In this document: piece by piece, positions 31,051-41,123 of the stretch
How the letters are laid out: the number at the start of each line of letters is the position of its first letter
Numbering within the stretch: the stretch's first letter is position 1
Source of the DNA: Sphaerosporella brunnea
Taxonomy: Eukaryota; Ascomycota; Pezizomycetes; Pezizales; Pyronemataceae
Direction of reading: 5' to 3'
Assembly (NCBI GenBank): GCA_008704415.1
Contig: VXIS01000141.1
Coordinates: 1 to 64,000, forward strand
DNA: 64,000 nt
Made by a program: the position numbers and the translations under genes
Notes under the pieces: model-generated
Databases searched by the model: none
What the model saw: the letters and a program-made list of their open reading frames with translations, nothing else
What the model was told of the DNA's origin: nothing

Positions 31051-33897
31051 CTATTCATCCTCCTCCCCATCCTCATCAGCCGCAGCAGAAGCGAAGTATT
31101 TGCTCACTATGCGCCTACTTTCACGGCGGGCAGCTTTCCGGCGGGGTCTATTTTGTGGTGGTGGTGGTGCATCACCATCTTCTCCGTTTGGTAAAGGTTT
31201 TATTTTTTTGGCTGGAGGTTTTTTTGAGAGTGGTGGTGGTGGTGGTGGTGTCTTTGGGGAGAAATATTGGGAGCGGCTCTCATTCTCAGAACCTGAAGCT
31301 GGTGTGTTTGTTTTGTGGGAAAGCTCTACCATCTCTCGTAGTGATATTGCCCCCGGGGCAGAGATGTGGTTGTGAGCTGCTGGAGATGCAGGGACGTCTT
31401 CCTCCTCATGCTCCTCCTCCTCCTCGATTTCGAGGGTGAAGCCGCCGCCGCCGCTGGTAGGAGGTTCATCATCACCATCGAGTAAGAACCCGCCGCCTTC
31501 AGCGTCTTCATCTTGCAGGAAGCCGCCGCCATCATCTGCGTCTTCAGCATCACTCTTCTTCAAATCCCTCCTCACAAATGGATTAACCTCCTCCCTCTCT
31601 TCCTCACCTGGATGTGCCTCCCCCCATTCCTGGCGCAGCCGTTTCAGCACACGAGCCTTGAGCAGGAACCGTCTCCACCTCGCCAGCGCCTCCGCTTCGC
31701 GTTTACCATCCTCCTTCCGCTTCCGCTCCTCCTCCGCCTCTCTCCAGGCATCGCGTATCATATCTCCGTTTTCGGCCGCGACGACAATGCCGTCTACATA
31801 TGGCACTGCGCGCTGCTGCCGGAATTCGAAGCCAGTGACGGCTTCGGCATAGCTCACGCCCAGCTTCCTTGCGACCTTTGCGGCGCCTCTGAGGGGGAGA
31901 TGGATGGCGCCCTGCGGGACCATGGAGGGGACGTAGACGTCGATGTTGCCGAAGGCGTTTGTAGGGATGACGCCATCGACGATTGGCGGGGGAATGTAAA
32001 GCTCTGTCTGTGCGAGGGAATAGAGTCCCTGCATTGCTGTCTCCCCTTCGCGTTGTTTCTCCTCGATCTCACGTTTGCGAGCAAGTGTCACTGCTCGCCG
32101 CTTCACGAGTTTGAGCGGCTGCTCCCCCTCACGGATAGTGCGGCCTTCGCGGTACCAGTTCTCGACCGCTTTGCATACCACCACGTCCTCTCGGAGGAAC
32201 ACCTTCTCCTCCACTTTCTTGTCCCCCTTCCCTGTGGTGAGGGTTTTGACGTGGGATTTTCTGGGGGCGATGGCTTCGTCGCGTTTCAGGTGGCGCTCGA
32301 GAATGTATTCCGGGTGGTTTTTGTAGCCGGAGACAGAGGTTATGTCGCGCGATTTCTTCTCTTCGTTCGGTGCAACATGAGAAGCAGAAGCTTTTGAGAG
32401 CTCCTGATCCTCGAGCTGCTCCGCCTCGGTCCATTTTTCCCGGGGCTTAAGGTAGGGCCGCAGCGCTTTCGAAAACCAGTCGACCACCCGCGTTGAAACT
32501 ATGCTGCCGTCGTAGGCGTATACTGGAACTTCGGAGATGGGGATTCGGAAGCCCTTGGTTTTGCCAGGGAAGACACGCTTACTGAGGTATCGCACTGTTA
32601 CGTCCCGTGCGCTGCCGTCCGAGGAGTAGGATATCACGTATGCGATGACCTGCTTTGCGTCTGCGGATTTTTTGCCGCGGGGCTCGAATTTGGAGGTTAG
32701 ATCTGGCGTGTGGCCTATCAACGGCGACGGGAAGGCGGAGAGCGTGAGGAAGGTATTTGTGATTGGAGAAAGGAGTTCGGTCCAGAAGGTAGGATAGAGA
32801 AGGTCTTTATCGACAGCTGGATGTTTCTGCCCCATTTCCTCGTCTTCGGAGGAGGAGGCGGAATCAAGGCTGCTGAGAGAGGAGCTCTCAGAGTCTGTAT
32901 CCCTCGCCTTCCTTTTCCCCTTCCCCTTCTTCGGAGGAGGAGCCTTCTTCTTCTCCTTCTTTTCTCGAACCGGACTCCCCCCCTTCTCCACCGCCATCTC
33001 TGCAGCAGAAAACCCAAACCCCAAAGGCTGGAGGCTATAAACAAGCCTCGCCTCCCAGCCCAGCGCTCTACAAAGCGCCGTAAACAGTAGAGCACCCAGG
33101 TCTCTACTGCCTCTACACTCCCTCGACGCCTCCCTAAGGCCTTCAATGCCTTTGACGGTTTCCCCCTCCATCCTGAACGCCGTTCCTCCCTCCCCTCCAC
33201 CCGTTCTCGCAAACACCAATTTCTCCCCCTCACCCTGCCGCTCGGCCAGTAGTTGCGCCTGCGTTTTGTACCCCCTCTTCCTGAGGGTGGGTGCAGTGAT
33301 CTTAAACCTTCCACGCCACCAATGTAGGAGGGCGCCTAGGGGCTTCAACAGCGGGTCAGCCGCATGCTCCTTCCCTTTGCCTTTCCTCTCGGCAGCCTTC
33401 TCAACATCCCTCAAGATCTGCGGCGGGACAAGACTCAGCAGTACCGCCTGCACCTCCGGGTCGCAAGCCCAGCGGTTCCGCACCCATCCATGAAACAGCA
33501 GGAATTGCACATGCATGCAATGCGTCACCACGCGTGTGCGGCGCTCTGCAAGGGAGGCGCCCTTCTTTTTCTTTGTCGGGTCCGCGGGCGCGGCGGCGGC
33601 GGCGGTGAGAGTGAGCTCTAGATTCCCCGTTGCGGGTGGGTGGGAGACGGGGAGAACGTCTTCCCAGTCTTCCTCCTCCTCCTCCTCCTCCTCCTCCTCC
33701 TCCTTTTCATCATCTTCTGGAGCTGGCGCAGCAGGCGCTTCCGAGGGCGTACTAGGCAGCGACTCCGAGTCCGAGTATCCGGGAATCATCAATCCTCGCT
33801 TCTGTTGGGGCGAGGGGGAGGTGTGCTGCCGCCGCCGCCGCCGCTTTGCGGGTGCGCCGCGAGGATTTGGTGCGGGTTGCTTGCGTTTAGGTCCCAT
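31051..33897 (-). CDS. rad4: Rad4/XPC nucleotide excision repair damage-recognition protein
   Basis: A single exon of 948 aa. Rad4/XPC (with Rad23) finds helix-distorting DNA lesions. A basic N-terminus (MGPKRKQPAPNPRGAPAKRR) is followed by an acidic run of 11 or more Glu (residues 65-77). The transglutaminase-like domain spans about 120-500 (GSRDLGALLFTALCRALGWE, then WTELLSPITNTF and RYLSKRVFPGKTKGFRIPIS). DNA-binding BHD1 is about 523-575 (VSGYKNHPEYILERHLKRDE), BHD2 about 577-635 (AVENWYREGRTIREGEQPLK) and BHD3 about 638-713 (TNAFGNIDVYVPSMVPQGAI, then GVSYAEAVTGFEFRQQRAVP). The C-terminal 200 residues are acidic and proline-rich low complexity. It has no introns, unlike most neighbours, and strong simple-codon runs. 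Confidence 0.95.
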   Translation of the reverse strand: MGPKRKQPAPNPRGAPAKRRRRRQHTSPSPQQKRGLMIPGYSDSESLPSTPSEAPAAPAPEDDEKEEEEEEEEEEEDWEDVLPVSHPPATGNLELTLTAAAAAPADPTKKKKGASLAERRTRVVTHCMHVQFLLFHGWVRNRWACDPEVQAVLLSLVPPQILRDVEKAAERKGKGKEHAADPLLKPLGALLHWWRGRFKITAPTLRKRGYKTQAQLLAERQGEGEKLVFARTGGGEGGTAFRMEGETVKGIEGLREASRECRGSRDLGALLFTALCRALGWEARLVYSLQPLGFGFSAAEMAVEKGGSPVREKKEKKKAPPPKKGKGKRKARDTDSESSSLSSLDSASSSEDEEMGQKHPAVDKDLLYPTFWTELLSPITNTFLTLSAFPSPLIGHTPDLTSKFEPRGKKSADAKQVIAYVISYSSDGSARDVTVRYLSKRVFPGKTKGFRIPISEVPVYAYDGSIVSTRVVDWFSKALRPYLKPREKWTEAEQLEDQELSKASASHVAPNEEKKSRDITSVSGYKNHPEYILERHLKRDEAIAPRKSHVKTLTTGKGDKKVEEKVFLREDVVVCKAVENWYREGRTIREGEQPLKLVKRRAVTLARKREIEEKQREGETAMQGLYSLAQTELYIPPPIVDGVIPTNAFGNIDVYVPSMVPQGAIHLPLRGAAKVARKLGVSYAEAVTGFEFRQQRAVPYVDGIVVAAENGDMIRDAWREAEEERKRKEDGKREAEALARWRRFLLKARVLKRLRQEWGEAHPGEEEREEVNPFVRRDLKKSDAEDADDGGGFLQDEDAEGGGFLLDGDDEPPTSGGGGFTLEIEEEEEHEEEDVPASPAAHNHISAPGAISLREMVELSHKTNTPASGSENESRSQYFSPKTPPPPPPLSKKPPAKKIKPLPNGEDGDAPPPPQNRPRRKAARRESRRIVSKYFASAAADEDGEEDE

Positions 33898-36676
33898 GGG
33901 AAGACGCGTGGTGGTGGTTGCAGGTGGGAAACGCGACGGATGCTAGATAGCCGCCACAGACGACGTCATCTACAAGAAGCAGTTGAACCCCCCCTCCCCC
34001 CAGCTACCCTTAATATTATACACAACTACCCCCCCCCCCCCCGCCAACAAACCGAAGACGGCCGCGCACTGCATATAGTAGGTAGATCCAGAGTAAGCAC
34101 ATGCCGCCCAAAAAGCGGGATCTTGAATAGCGGTTGAGTATGACGAAAGCCGAGTTTTCATGTTCGGTTGCGCGGTTTCCAGCAAGTATGACGCAGATGC
34201 CTAGATTATTGTAACGCTGTACCTAGGCTGTAGGCGTTCAATATCTACTGCTCCAACGCCTCATGCTTTCTAGTTAGAGGGGACATGGAGCGGAGTGAGC
34301 AGACCACCATGGGTATACTGATGGAATTCCTCATGGAAACGGGCTGCAGGTAGGCCCGGCTAGCAGAGGAGCCATTGAAGTCTGTGTACCGGCGGCGGCG
34401 AGGGCTGTCGCCGATGTCCGCCCGTCTCGCCGCCCTCTTCTGCTGCCCACCCGTCTTGCCGCCATCCCTCCACCGACGGCAGCATGCCAACAATGGTTTT
34501 TAGCAGCAGCATGCAGCATACCACAATTTCGCGTCAAGCAGCTGATGGAATGTCACACCCTCCTGGCAAAGTGACGCGTTGCGGCGCCAACCGCTACTTA
34601 CCTGCGCTGCGCAACCTCGCTGCTATTGCCGGAAGAAAATGCCGGAATATGCGTCGTGTGTGTGGACCGAGTGCTGGCTAGTGAGGCACGTTTATCTGTG
34701 GTAAGTGGTACGTTATATGAGTAAGTACTGAGATTATGCACACATAATGAACCGTACTTTGTACTTCAACAGAAAACCCCCCCAGAACCACCCCATCGTC
34801 AGCATGCAAAACCGAGTGCTCTACCATGACCAACCCCACGTGCACCACCCTACATTATCACCCCACCATCGATCACCTTACCTCAACGCACCAGATAACG
34901 AACCGAACCAAGCCTATCCAGAAGAGCTATTGCCATCACAGTTAGGAACGGTTGCAAGGGGTGAGGTGTAGCGAAGGGTTAGGAATTAGTGCCGGTTGAC
35001 CAGTACTCCAAAACGCGAATCAGTTTCTCATGAGAGTAGCGGTTAAGTAGCGTCGACCATGAGTTTCAGTACCGTAGAAACCCGGTAATAACGGCCGGAA
35101 AAAAAAGTATGCTGGAAATAGAAAAAAAGTATCTGTTTTTTTGGAAGAAAACCAAAGCCTATGTATGCCATATGCGTGGGCGCTGGGAGACAGAAGGAGA
35201 CGGATTGGCCCGCCCTCCACCTGGCGTCTTCCGCTGTTTAGGTTTCGTCGGGGCCTCGACCGCTCGCCCGCACTAAATAAAGTACTCGAGTACACACTTT
35301 TGGGGGCCGCGCAACTGCGTTATTACCGGGTTTCTGCGGTCGTACTTTGCTATATCCTTGTATTCGTGGCGATGGATGCTTGCTGACAAAATGTTTCTGG
35401 TGAGGAGCTTTTAGTTAGGAGGTAGGTCATAGATTCCATTCCTTGATTAAAGTGGCTAAAGGATAACTGATAGAGCATGGCGTAGGTTTAACGCCTTCGG
35501 GTGTTGCGATGAAGGTTTTTGTATTTTTGGTTCGGCTGGCTTGGCGGCGCATACCATCGATAGAGCGTTTTGCTGTTGAAACCAGGCGTTTGTGTTTTTT
35601 GTTTTTTTTTCATTTGGCTGGAGAAAAGTGTTTTGGAAGGGTGCGGTGTTTTTTGGTGAGATGACTTGCCCCTGAGCGTAGCGAAGGAGCCAAACAAAGA
35701 AAGAAAGAAGCGTTGGGATAGCCCAGGAATTCGTCCACCCCGCACCAGGCATCCGCAAGGTAGGCAACACACACCACCACCACTGTGATGGACGGCTAAA
35801 GCCTCCACCGCCGTAAGGCACAATACGCTGCAAAGTTGTGTTTGTAATGTTTTCCTTTCTTTCTTTCTTTGCTCCGTTACCCACCCAACCCCTGGCCATT
35901 GAAAAATCATCCATCGTCGAATGCGTCCACACACACACAAAAAAGAAGAGGATACTATACACACATTGGAAAAAAAAAGTGCTCTACCCGTACCCAATCC
36001 AATCCTCGAAAAAGAAAAACGAACAGCCACAAGCAAATGAACGCCGCCGTTAAGGTTGTATCCGCCCAAGCGGATACATAACCAAACCCACGAAGCAAGC
36101 AAGAGGATGGTGAGGATGGAGGGACTAGAGTAGCAGAATGATTGCCTACCACCATCGCAGATGAGAAGAGAACCTTGAAAGCACAGTGCAAATGCCCATG
36201 AACCCCCAAAGGAAAAAAAAAAAAAATGAAAACCCCAAAAACCCAAACAAAAACCCTGACGGAAAAAAAAATTGAACTCCGTTAACCCTTTCACAAAACG
36301 CACGCACAAAAGCAGTACAAGAAAGCAGATAACCCCCCTAGAACCAAGATATGAAAGACCCCAAACCCCACATCATCGTCACGGCAACAGCCTCAAAAAC
36401 TACGCATACGGTGCTGTAGCACACATGCGCAGCTCCCAAAACTGGAAAAGTTTTAACTAAAATAATAACCCATTTTTCGAGAGGAAAGAAAAGACACCCT
36501 AGAGAGAATGCAAAAGCAAGGCTATCGTACACCCCACGTGCGCTTGCCGGAGAAATCTTCGAATCCACCGGAGTTGCCTGTGGGAAAATCGAATCCGCAG
36601 GTGTTAGCACATTCAAGAATGCCAGCTGTTTTGTCGGGTTCAAATCCGCGCCGCCCTTCGGTGGGGTGGCGTCGTC
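33898..36676. other. 2.8-kb gene-poor region between rad4 and set3
   Basis: No credible gene. It contains C-runs (33990-34045), a short inverted-repeat structure (35076-35335, listed separately), a perfect 12-bp palindrome GTACTCGAGTAC at 35282-35293, and AT/poly-A-rich stretches from 35450 to 36450. The latter produce long but low-complexity frames and are probably set3 3' UTR. A 74-codon frame at 34747-34971 (Pro/His-rich) is not supported. Confidence 0.5.
35076..35335. repeat. Inverted repeat pair, possible small MITE
   Basis: AGAAACCCGGTAATAACG at 35076-35093 is repeated in perfect reverse complement at 35318-35335. The bases just outside also match loosely (AGTACCG against AGTACGACCG). 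The roughly 260 bp between includes A/T-rich and GC-rich blocks without a frame. No clear target duplication. Confidence 0.55.
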
Positions 36677-39220
36677 TTACTTCTTTTCACATGGCACATC
36701 CACAGGCTTGTGACGCTTTCGATAATCCTGGAGACTGAGCTTCTTCGTCTTGGTTGGACTGGGGGAAGCAACAGCAGAACCAGAATTGACGGAAGCCACA
36801 ACAGAAGGTGAAAACGGTGATGCCGAGACACCTGAGAGCGGGGACTGCCCACGAACGGAACCCGAGGTCCGCTGGCCAGGAGAAAGGGGACCACTGGGTG
36901 CATTGGGTGACGGCAATGTCAGATGCAAACCGACAGGACGAACGCCATTGGACTGCTGCTTGTCTGTGCCGTTTGGTGCTTGCGCATTCTTAGGGCGAGG
37001 ACGTTCAGCATCTGCGAATAGGTTTTCAAGAGCAGGCCCTGAACCGGAATTTGGTGAAGCAGATGCTTTTACCACGATGGGCGGTGGTCCAGAAACACCA
37101 GGATTCGTTGATGTTTGCGGAGCACCTTCATTCTCGGCGGTCTTTTGAATCTTCGACGCCTGGAGTGACACGGTGGTGTCCGCAGCAAAGCTCTCGTGCT
37201 TTCGCTTTTTGTCCGGTGTAGAGCCACCAGCTGAAGCAGCTTCTTCCTGATCTCGTAGCAGACTTTGCATGAGCCGTTTCCGCAATGGTATGCGCGGTGG
37301 CCGGGGGGGAGTCAGCGGCACAGTTTGCTTCCACCATGGTAGTTCATCGTCCTGCTCCGTCTGCATGGATGAGTCGACATAGTTTGGCCGCGAAGTCTTG
37401 GTTTTGACCTTGCGTCTACCTTTTGACGAAGTAGCTGAAGCCGCCGGGGATTTCGCATGTCGGCTCTTGGAAGTGTGCGATCCGGTCGATGATCCCGGAG
37501 ATCGTCCGGTACCAGCGTCCACAACGGATACCTCCCGGCCGTTTGACGCGGGACTCATAGGCGAGTCGTCCTCATGAGATTTCGACTTCCTGCTTTCATC
37601 GTCTCCGCTGCCGGGGCTCGCAGAGCGTGCAGTGGCGATATCCGACGCTGTACTATTGCGTTTCCGGCGTTTGGTGGGTGGCACCTGCTCTTCTTGCGTC
37701 TGCTTCTCTATCCTGGACAAAACATCCTTGAACTTACGGGCTTCACGCCCTGTCATCGACCCCGAATCCACCGCAATTTCATGTGGGAGAGAGGGTGTCA
37801 GGTCGCGACTGCGAGGCTTCACCTTTACCCCAGGCTTGGAGTCATCGTCGTCGTTATGGAAGTCCGGGGTAGGCTCCTTTGAAGGATTTGATTCACTGGA
37901 TGGATTCCGCTTAACTCGGTGCTTCTTGCTGTGCCCGTTTGTCAGGGGGCGCTTGGTTGCCGCCGATTCGATTCCGCCGCACTTCTTGACTTTTGCCAAC
38001 AAACAGTCGGACCCACCGGCACAGGCGCAATCACCCATCTTGTCGAGAAGATTATCCACCCAAAGCGCAGCCTGCTTCATCTCGTCTGCGGTCAGTTTCG
38101 AAAAGTCGAACCTCTCCTCGGCGAGATGTTGCGACAGTTTCGAACCATTCCAATCCCAGCCGAGCGTGAGCTCAGTTCCGGCCTTGATCGAATCGGTGGC
38201 AAAGAGTCCAAAATTGACATCCGTACTATCGAACGCGATAGTTTTAACCGCCAAATTCGGTCGGCAACTGCGTCTCACAAAACGTGATTCGGACCCGCAT
38301 CTCCGCGCATCGATGTATATTGGAAGGTCTGGATGGAATACGACATAGGGTTTTGGGTGATGCCACAACGAATATTGGTTGATCGGCTCCTCCTTATACT
38401 GATCCTGAAAACCAATCTCGCCCTTGAACACCGCAACTGGCTTGCCTCGGGCACACGGAGCCTCTAGCACAAAGCACCACCGCGAATGTTCAGAGTAAGC
38501 TTTCGAAGATTCCGGTACCATCCGAACAGAGGCTTTTGGAAAATCTTTCTGCGAGTAACGTCGTGGAGACTCGCCGTTTTTCGCAACGCCTTTGGTGGTC
38601 AAATAAATCTTCACTTCGTCGTTGGTATATTTATTTTGTCCATTGCTTATGTCGATGAACTCGAATTTGTATTTTTCCAGGTCCGTATCGCTTTCTGCAT
38701 CGGGAAAATGAAGCGGGCTACCAGTTCCGGACCCTACGTGCCCACTAGAATGAGATGCTCTGTGATTTCTTTTGCGAGTAGTTGGGGCCTGTGGTTCCCG
38801 CGGGCTCGGCAATTTGGCAACCCCTGGAGCGATTCCGTTCACTCCGCCGGCTGGAGGCTCCTTCTTTTTGTGGGAAGCGGTAGTTGATCGTTTTCTCCGG
38901 TTATTCTTCTCATCTCGCCGTCGCTTTCTTTGCAATTCCCTGGCTCGAGTGGCTTCGACATGGCGGGGCGAACAGCTGGCACACATATACTCAGATTCGG
39001 AGAGAACAGTGTCTTCCGGTATTTGCATGCATATGACGTGCTGCCAGGTTCCGCACTTGTCACAACAAACGGTGTGTCCATCGTCCTCGTTGCAATCACA
39101 GATGCAGCGGATTTCACCGCCTCCAGGATCGCTGGTCTCGTCTGGGGTGGGTGTGGAGGTGGCGTTCGACGGATGATGCGGCAGACCGGGAGGGGATGGA
39201 GCAGTTGGGTTCTCGGTCAT
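36677..39220 (-). CDS. set3: Set3-type PHD finger and SET domain protein
   Basis: A single exon of 847 aa. Set3 is the scaffold of a histone deacetylase complex (Set3C) that reads H3K4 methylation. The PHD finger is at residues 37-86 (IRCICDCNEDDGHTVCCDKC, GTWQHVICMQIPE, YMCASC) with the C4-H-C3 ligands present. The SET domain lies at about 240-385. In place of the usual NHSCxPN there is RFVRRSCRPNLA, and where a catalytic Tyr is expected the sequence reads ELTLGWDW. This is as in yeast Set3 and MLL5, so it is probably not a methyltransferase. A short post-SET Cys cluster follows (DCACAGGSDCLLAKVKKCGG). The C-terminal half is Ser/Pro-rich with basic patches. The gene has long gene-poor flanks. 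Confidence 0.92.
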   Translation of the reverse strand: MTENPTAPSPPGLPHHPSNATSTPTPDETSDPGGGEIRCICDCNEDDGHTVCCDKCGTWQHVICMQIPEDTVLSESEYMCASCSPRHVEATRARELQRKRRRDEKNNRRKRSTTASHKKKEPPAGGVNGIAPGVAKLPSPREPQAPTTRKRNHRASHSSGHVGSGTGSPLHFPDAESDTDLEKYKFEFIDISNGQNKYTNDEVKIYLTTKGVAKNGESPRRYSQKDFPKASVRMVPESSKAYSEHSRWCFVLEAPCARGKPVAVFKGEIGFQDQYKEEPINQYSLWHHPKPYVVFHPDLPIYIDARRCGSESRFVRRSCRPNLAVKTIAFDSTDVNFGLFATDSIKAGTELTLGWDWNGSKLSQHLAEERFDFSKLTADEMKQAALWVDNLLDKMGDCACAGGSDCLLAKVKKCGGIESAATKRPLTNGHSKKHRVKRNPSSESNPSKEPTPDFHNDDDDSKPGVKVKPRSRDLTPSLPHEIAVDSGSMTGREARKFKDVLSRIEKQTQEEQVPPTKRRKRNSTASDIATARSASPGSGDDESRKSKSHEDDSPMSPASNGREVSVVDAGTGRSPGSSTGSHTSKSRHAKSPAASATSSKGRRKVKTKTSRPNYVDSSMQTEQDDELPWWKQTVPLTPPRPPRIPLRKRLMQSLLRDQEEAASAGGSTPDKKRKHESFAADTTVSLQASKIQKTAENEGAPQTSTNPGVSGPPPIVVKASASPNSGSGPALENLFADAERPRPKNAQAPNGTDKQQSNGVRPVGLHLTLPSPNAPSGPLSPGQRTSGSVRGQSPLSGVSASPFSPSVVASVNSGSAVASPSPTKTKKLSLQDYRKRHKPVDVPCEKK

Positions 39221-41091
39221 TATCTTGCTGTAGAATAGCCTCTCTGCGGCTTTGTCAACGAGAGGATTGGTTTTATCGTTTTCAGAAGTGATCTGGTAAT
39301 AAGAACATGTCGACTTGGGCGGTCGGGTGGAAATCGTGATTTCCGAGAAGAGTCGACAGATGGAATCTGCTGATTATCAGACTATCCGTTCGTAACACAA
39401 GAAATGGCATCGCTCGACGAAAGAGGTTGAATTCGAGGGGGCGGGGAGGGATTCAGGAGGATCGGGAAGGCCGGCGAGCGTTTAAAAACGAGGGTGGAGA
39501 AAGCTGACCTGTTCAGAGAACGAAGACACAATCGCGATACTATTCGGAGTCTGTTCCGATATGTTTCTGGATCGAAAGTGACGTCGAGAGAGGGGGGGGG
39601 GGGGAGAGAGAGAGAGAGAGAGGGAGGGAGGGAGGAGAGACAGAGGCTCGAAAGGGGGAAGAAATGAGTCGCAAGTGGTAAGAGGACAGGTTGCGATTAA
39701 ATTGGACCGGCCTGAAGATTTTTTCGAGAGGCGTCGAAGGGTCAAGCAGTGCGAACTTGAGAGGCTGTACTTCCTGTGCGATGCCGGAGGTTCTAGGTTG
39801 GGGGCGCTGTCGAGGTCCCTTGGAAAGATCTATGCAAGACTTTCAGGCGACGGCAACGGAGAGTCGACAACAGGTGGTGACCGAAGGGGTGCCTGGATTG
39901 AAATGCCGTGATATTGAGGGGAGGAAGAGTGTGCGTGAGACGATCCTTTGGATTTGGTGGTGTCAGAAAGGTGAAGGTAGTGAGGTAGTGAACAGGGAGA
40001 AGAGTGTTGAGAGAAGGTGGAGGAGTTTGGGGAGCGAAGTGGAAGAAGTTGAAAGTGTGAGTGAGGGAGGAGGTGTGGTGTGTGGAAAAAGAGACCAGAG
40101 GGGGCCAGGACAGACTGGACCAACAGCCCAGACGGCAGCAGCAGCAGTAGCAACCAGCACCCAGCAGCAGCAAGTTACTCAGTTGCGTTGAGAAGGGGCA
40201 AGCAAGCAGACTTTCGACGACGGCAACAGGATGTGGAAATGCGAGAAGCAACCAAAGCCCCGAACCCAACTTAGCAGTAATTGAGGAAGGTGACGCTAAC
40301 CTTTTTCTGGAATTTAGCTGCCATTATCAATCCGTGGGAGGGATATGTAAGTCGCAGCCGTCATGTCGGTCGCTGTAAGAAACACACATCCCGACCACGC
40401 TTCGCAGCCGCTGCGCGCAAGCAAAAAAAAATAAAATAAAAAAAATAACACGCGAAAAGGGGAGCTGCAGAAGCAATGGCCGAGGAGGATGGAACGGGGG
40501 GTGGAGTGGATTAGATAGAGTTAAGGAGAAGGGGGAGCGGAGTCATGAGTAGACGGTTGACAAGTGGTCGGAGATGCATGGGCTGCAGCTGTTATTTCGA
40601 CCAGCTCTTGTCGATATTTGGCGGCGGGAGTGGTGGTGGCAGGTGGTGATAGAGCATGGTTGTTTTTTGGTTGCGTGTCGCATGGCGGTGGGCGGCGGAG
40701 GCGGAAGTGGGTTTATGGGGGGGGGGGGGGGTGGGTTGCGGTGGTGGGTTGCGGTGTGGGTGGTGGTGGGTTGGTGACTGATCGATGTGCGGCTTGCTTG
40801 CTTGCTTGCTTGCTTGCTGGCTGGCGGCTTGCTCCACTGCGGCGGGCAAAATAGAAAAAAAGAGTGAGTTAGGAGGAGGCTTTCAGAAGTATCAAGCGAA
40901 GCGAAATGGGGGGTAGTTAACGAACGGGTTGCGGGAGAGCGTCTGAGACTGACCGGACAGAAAAGACGGACAGACAGACGTGGAGAGACGCGGTATAAAG
41001 CGGGAAGAAAAGAGCAGAAGGGCTATTTCTCTTTGAGCCTTGCTTTGCCAGCGTTGTCTATGACCGCTTCTCACCTCTTTCGTCGCGCTGT

Positions 41092-41094
<3 letters not shown>

Positions 41095-41123
<29 letters not shown>
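41095..41123 (+). repeat. Poly-T tract (29 nt)
   Basis: Uninterrupted run of T. Length is prone to assembly or sequencing error. Confidence 0.9.

Noticed and set aside
32718..33314. 198-codon Arg/Gly-rich frame in rad4
   Set aside because: It lies on the same strand as rad4 in another frame and simply re-reads its Lys/Ser/Glu codons.
35456..36309. Overlapping minus-strand frames of 168 and 273 codons
   Set aside because: Composition is Phe/Leu/Ser-rich from T/A homopolymers and no conserved pattern is visible. This is most likely set3 3' UTR.
36630..36655. GGTTCAAATCC, a perfect tRNA B-box-like sequence
   Set aside because: The flanking bases cannot form the T-stem or acceptor stem, and no A box lies at the right distance.
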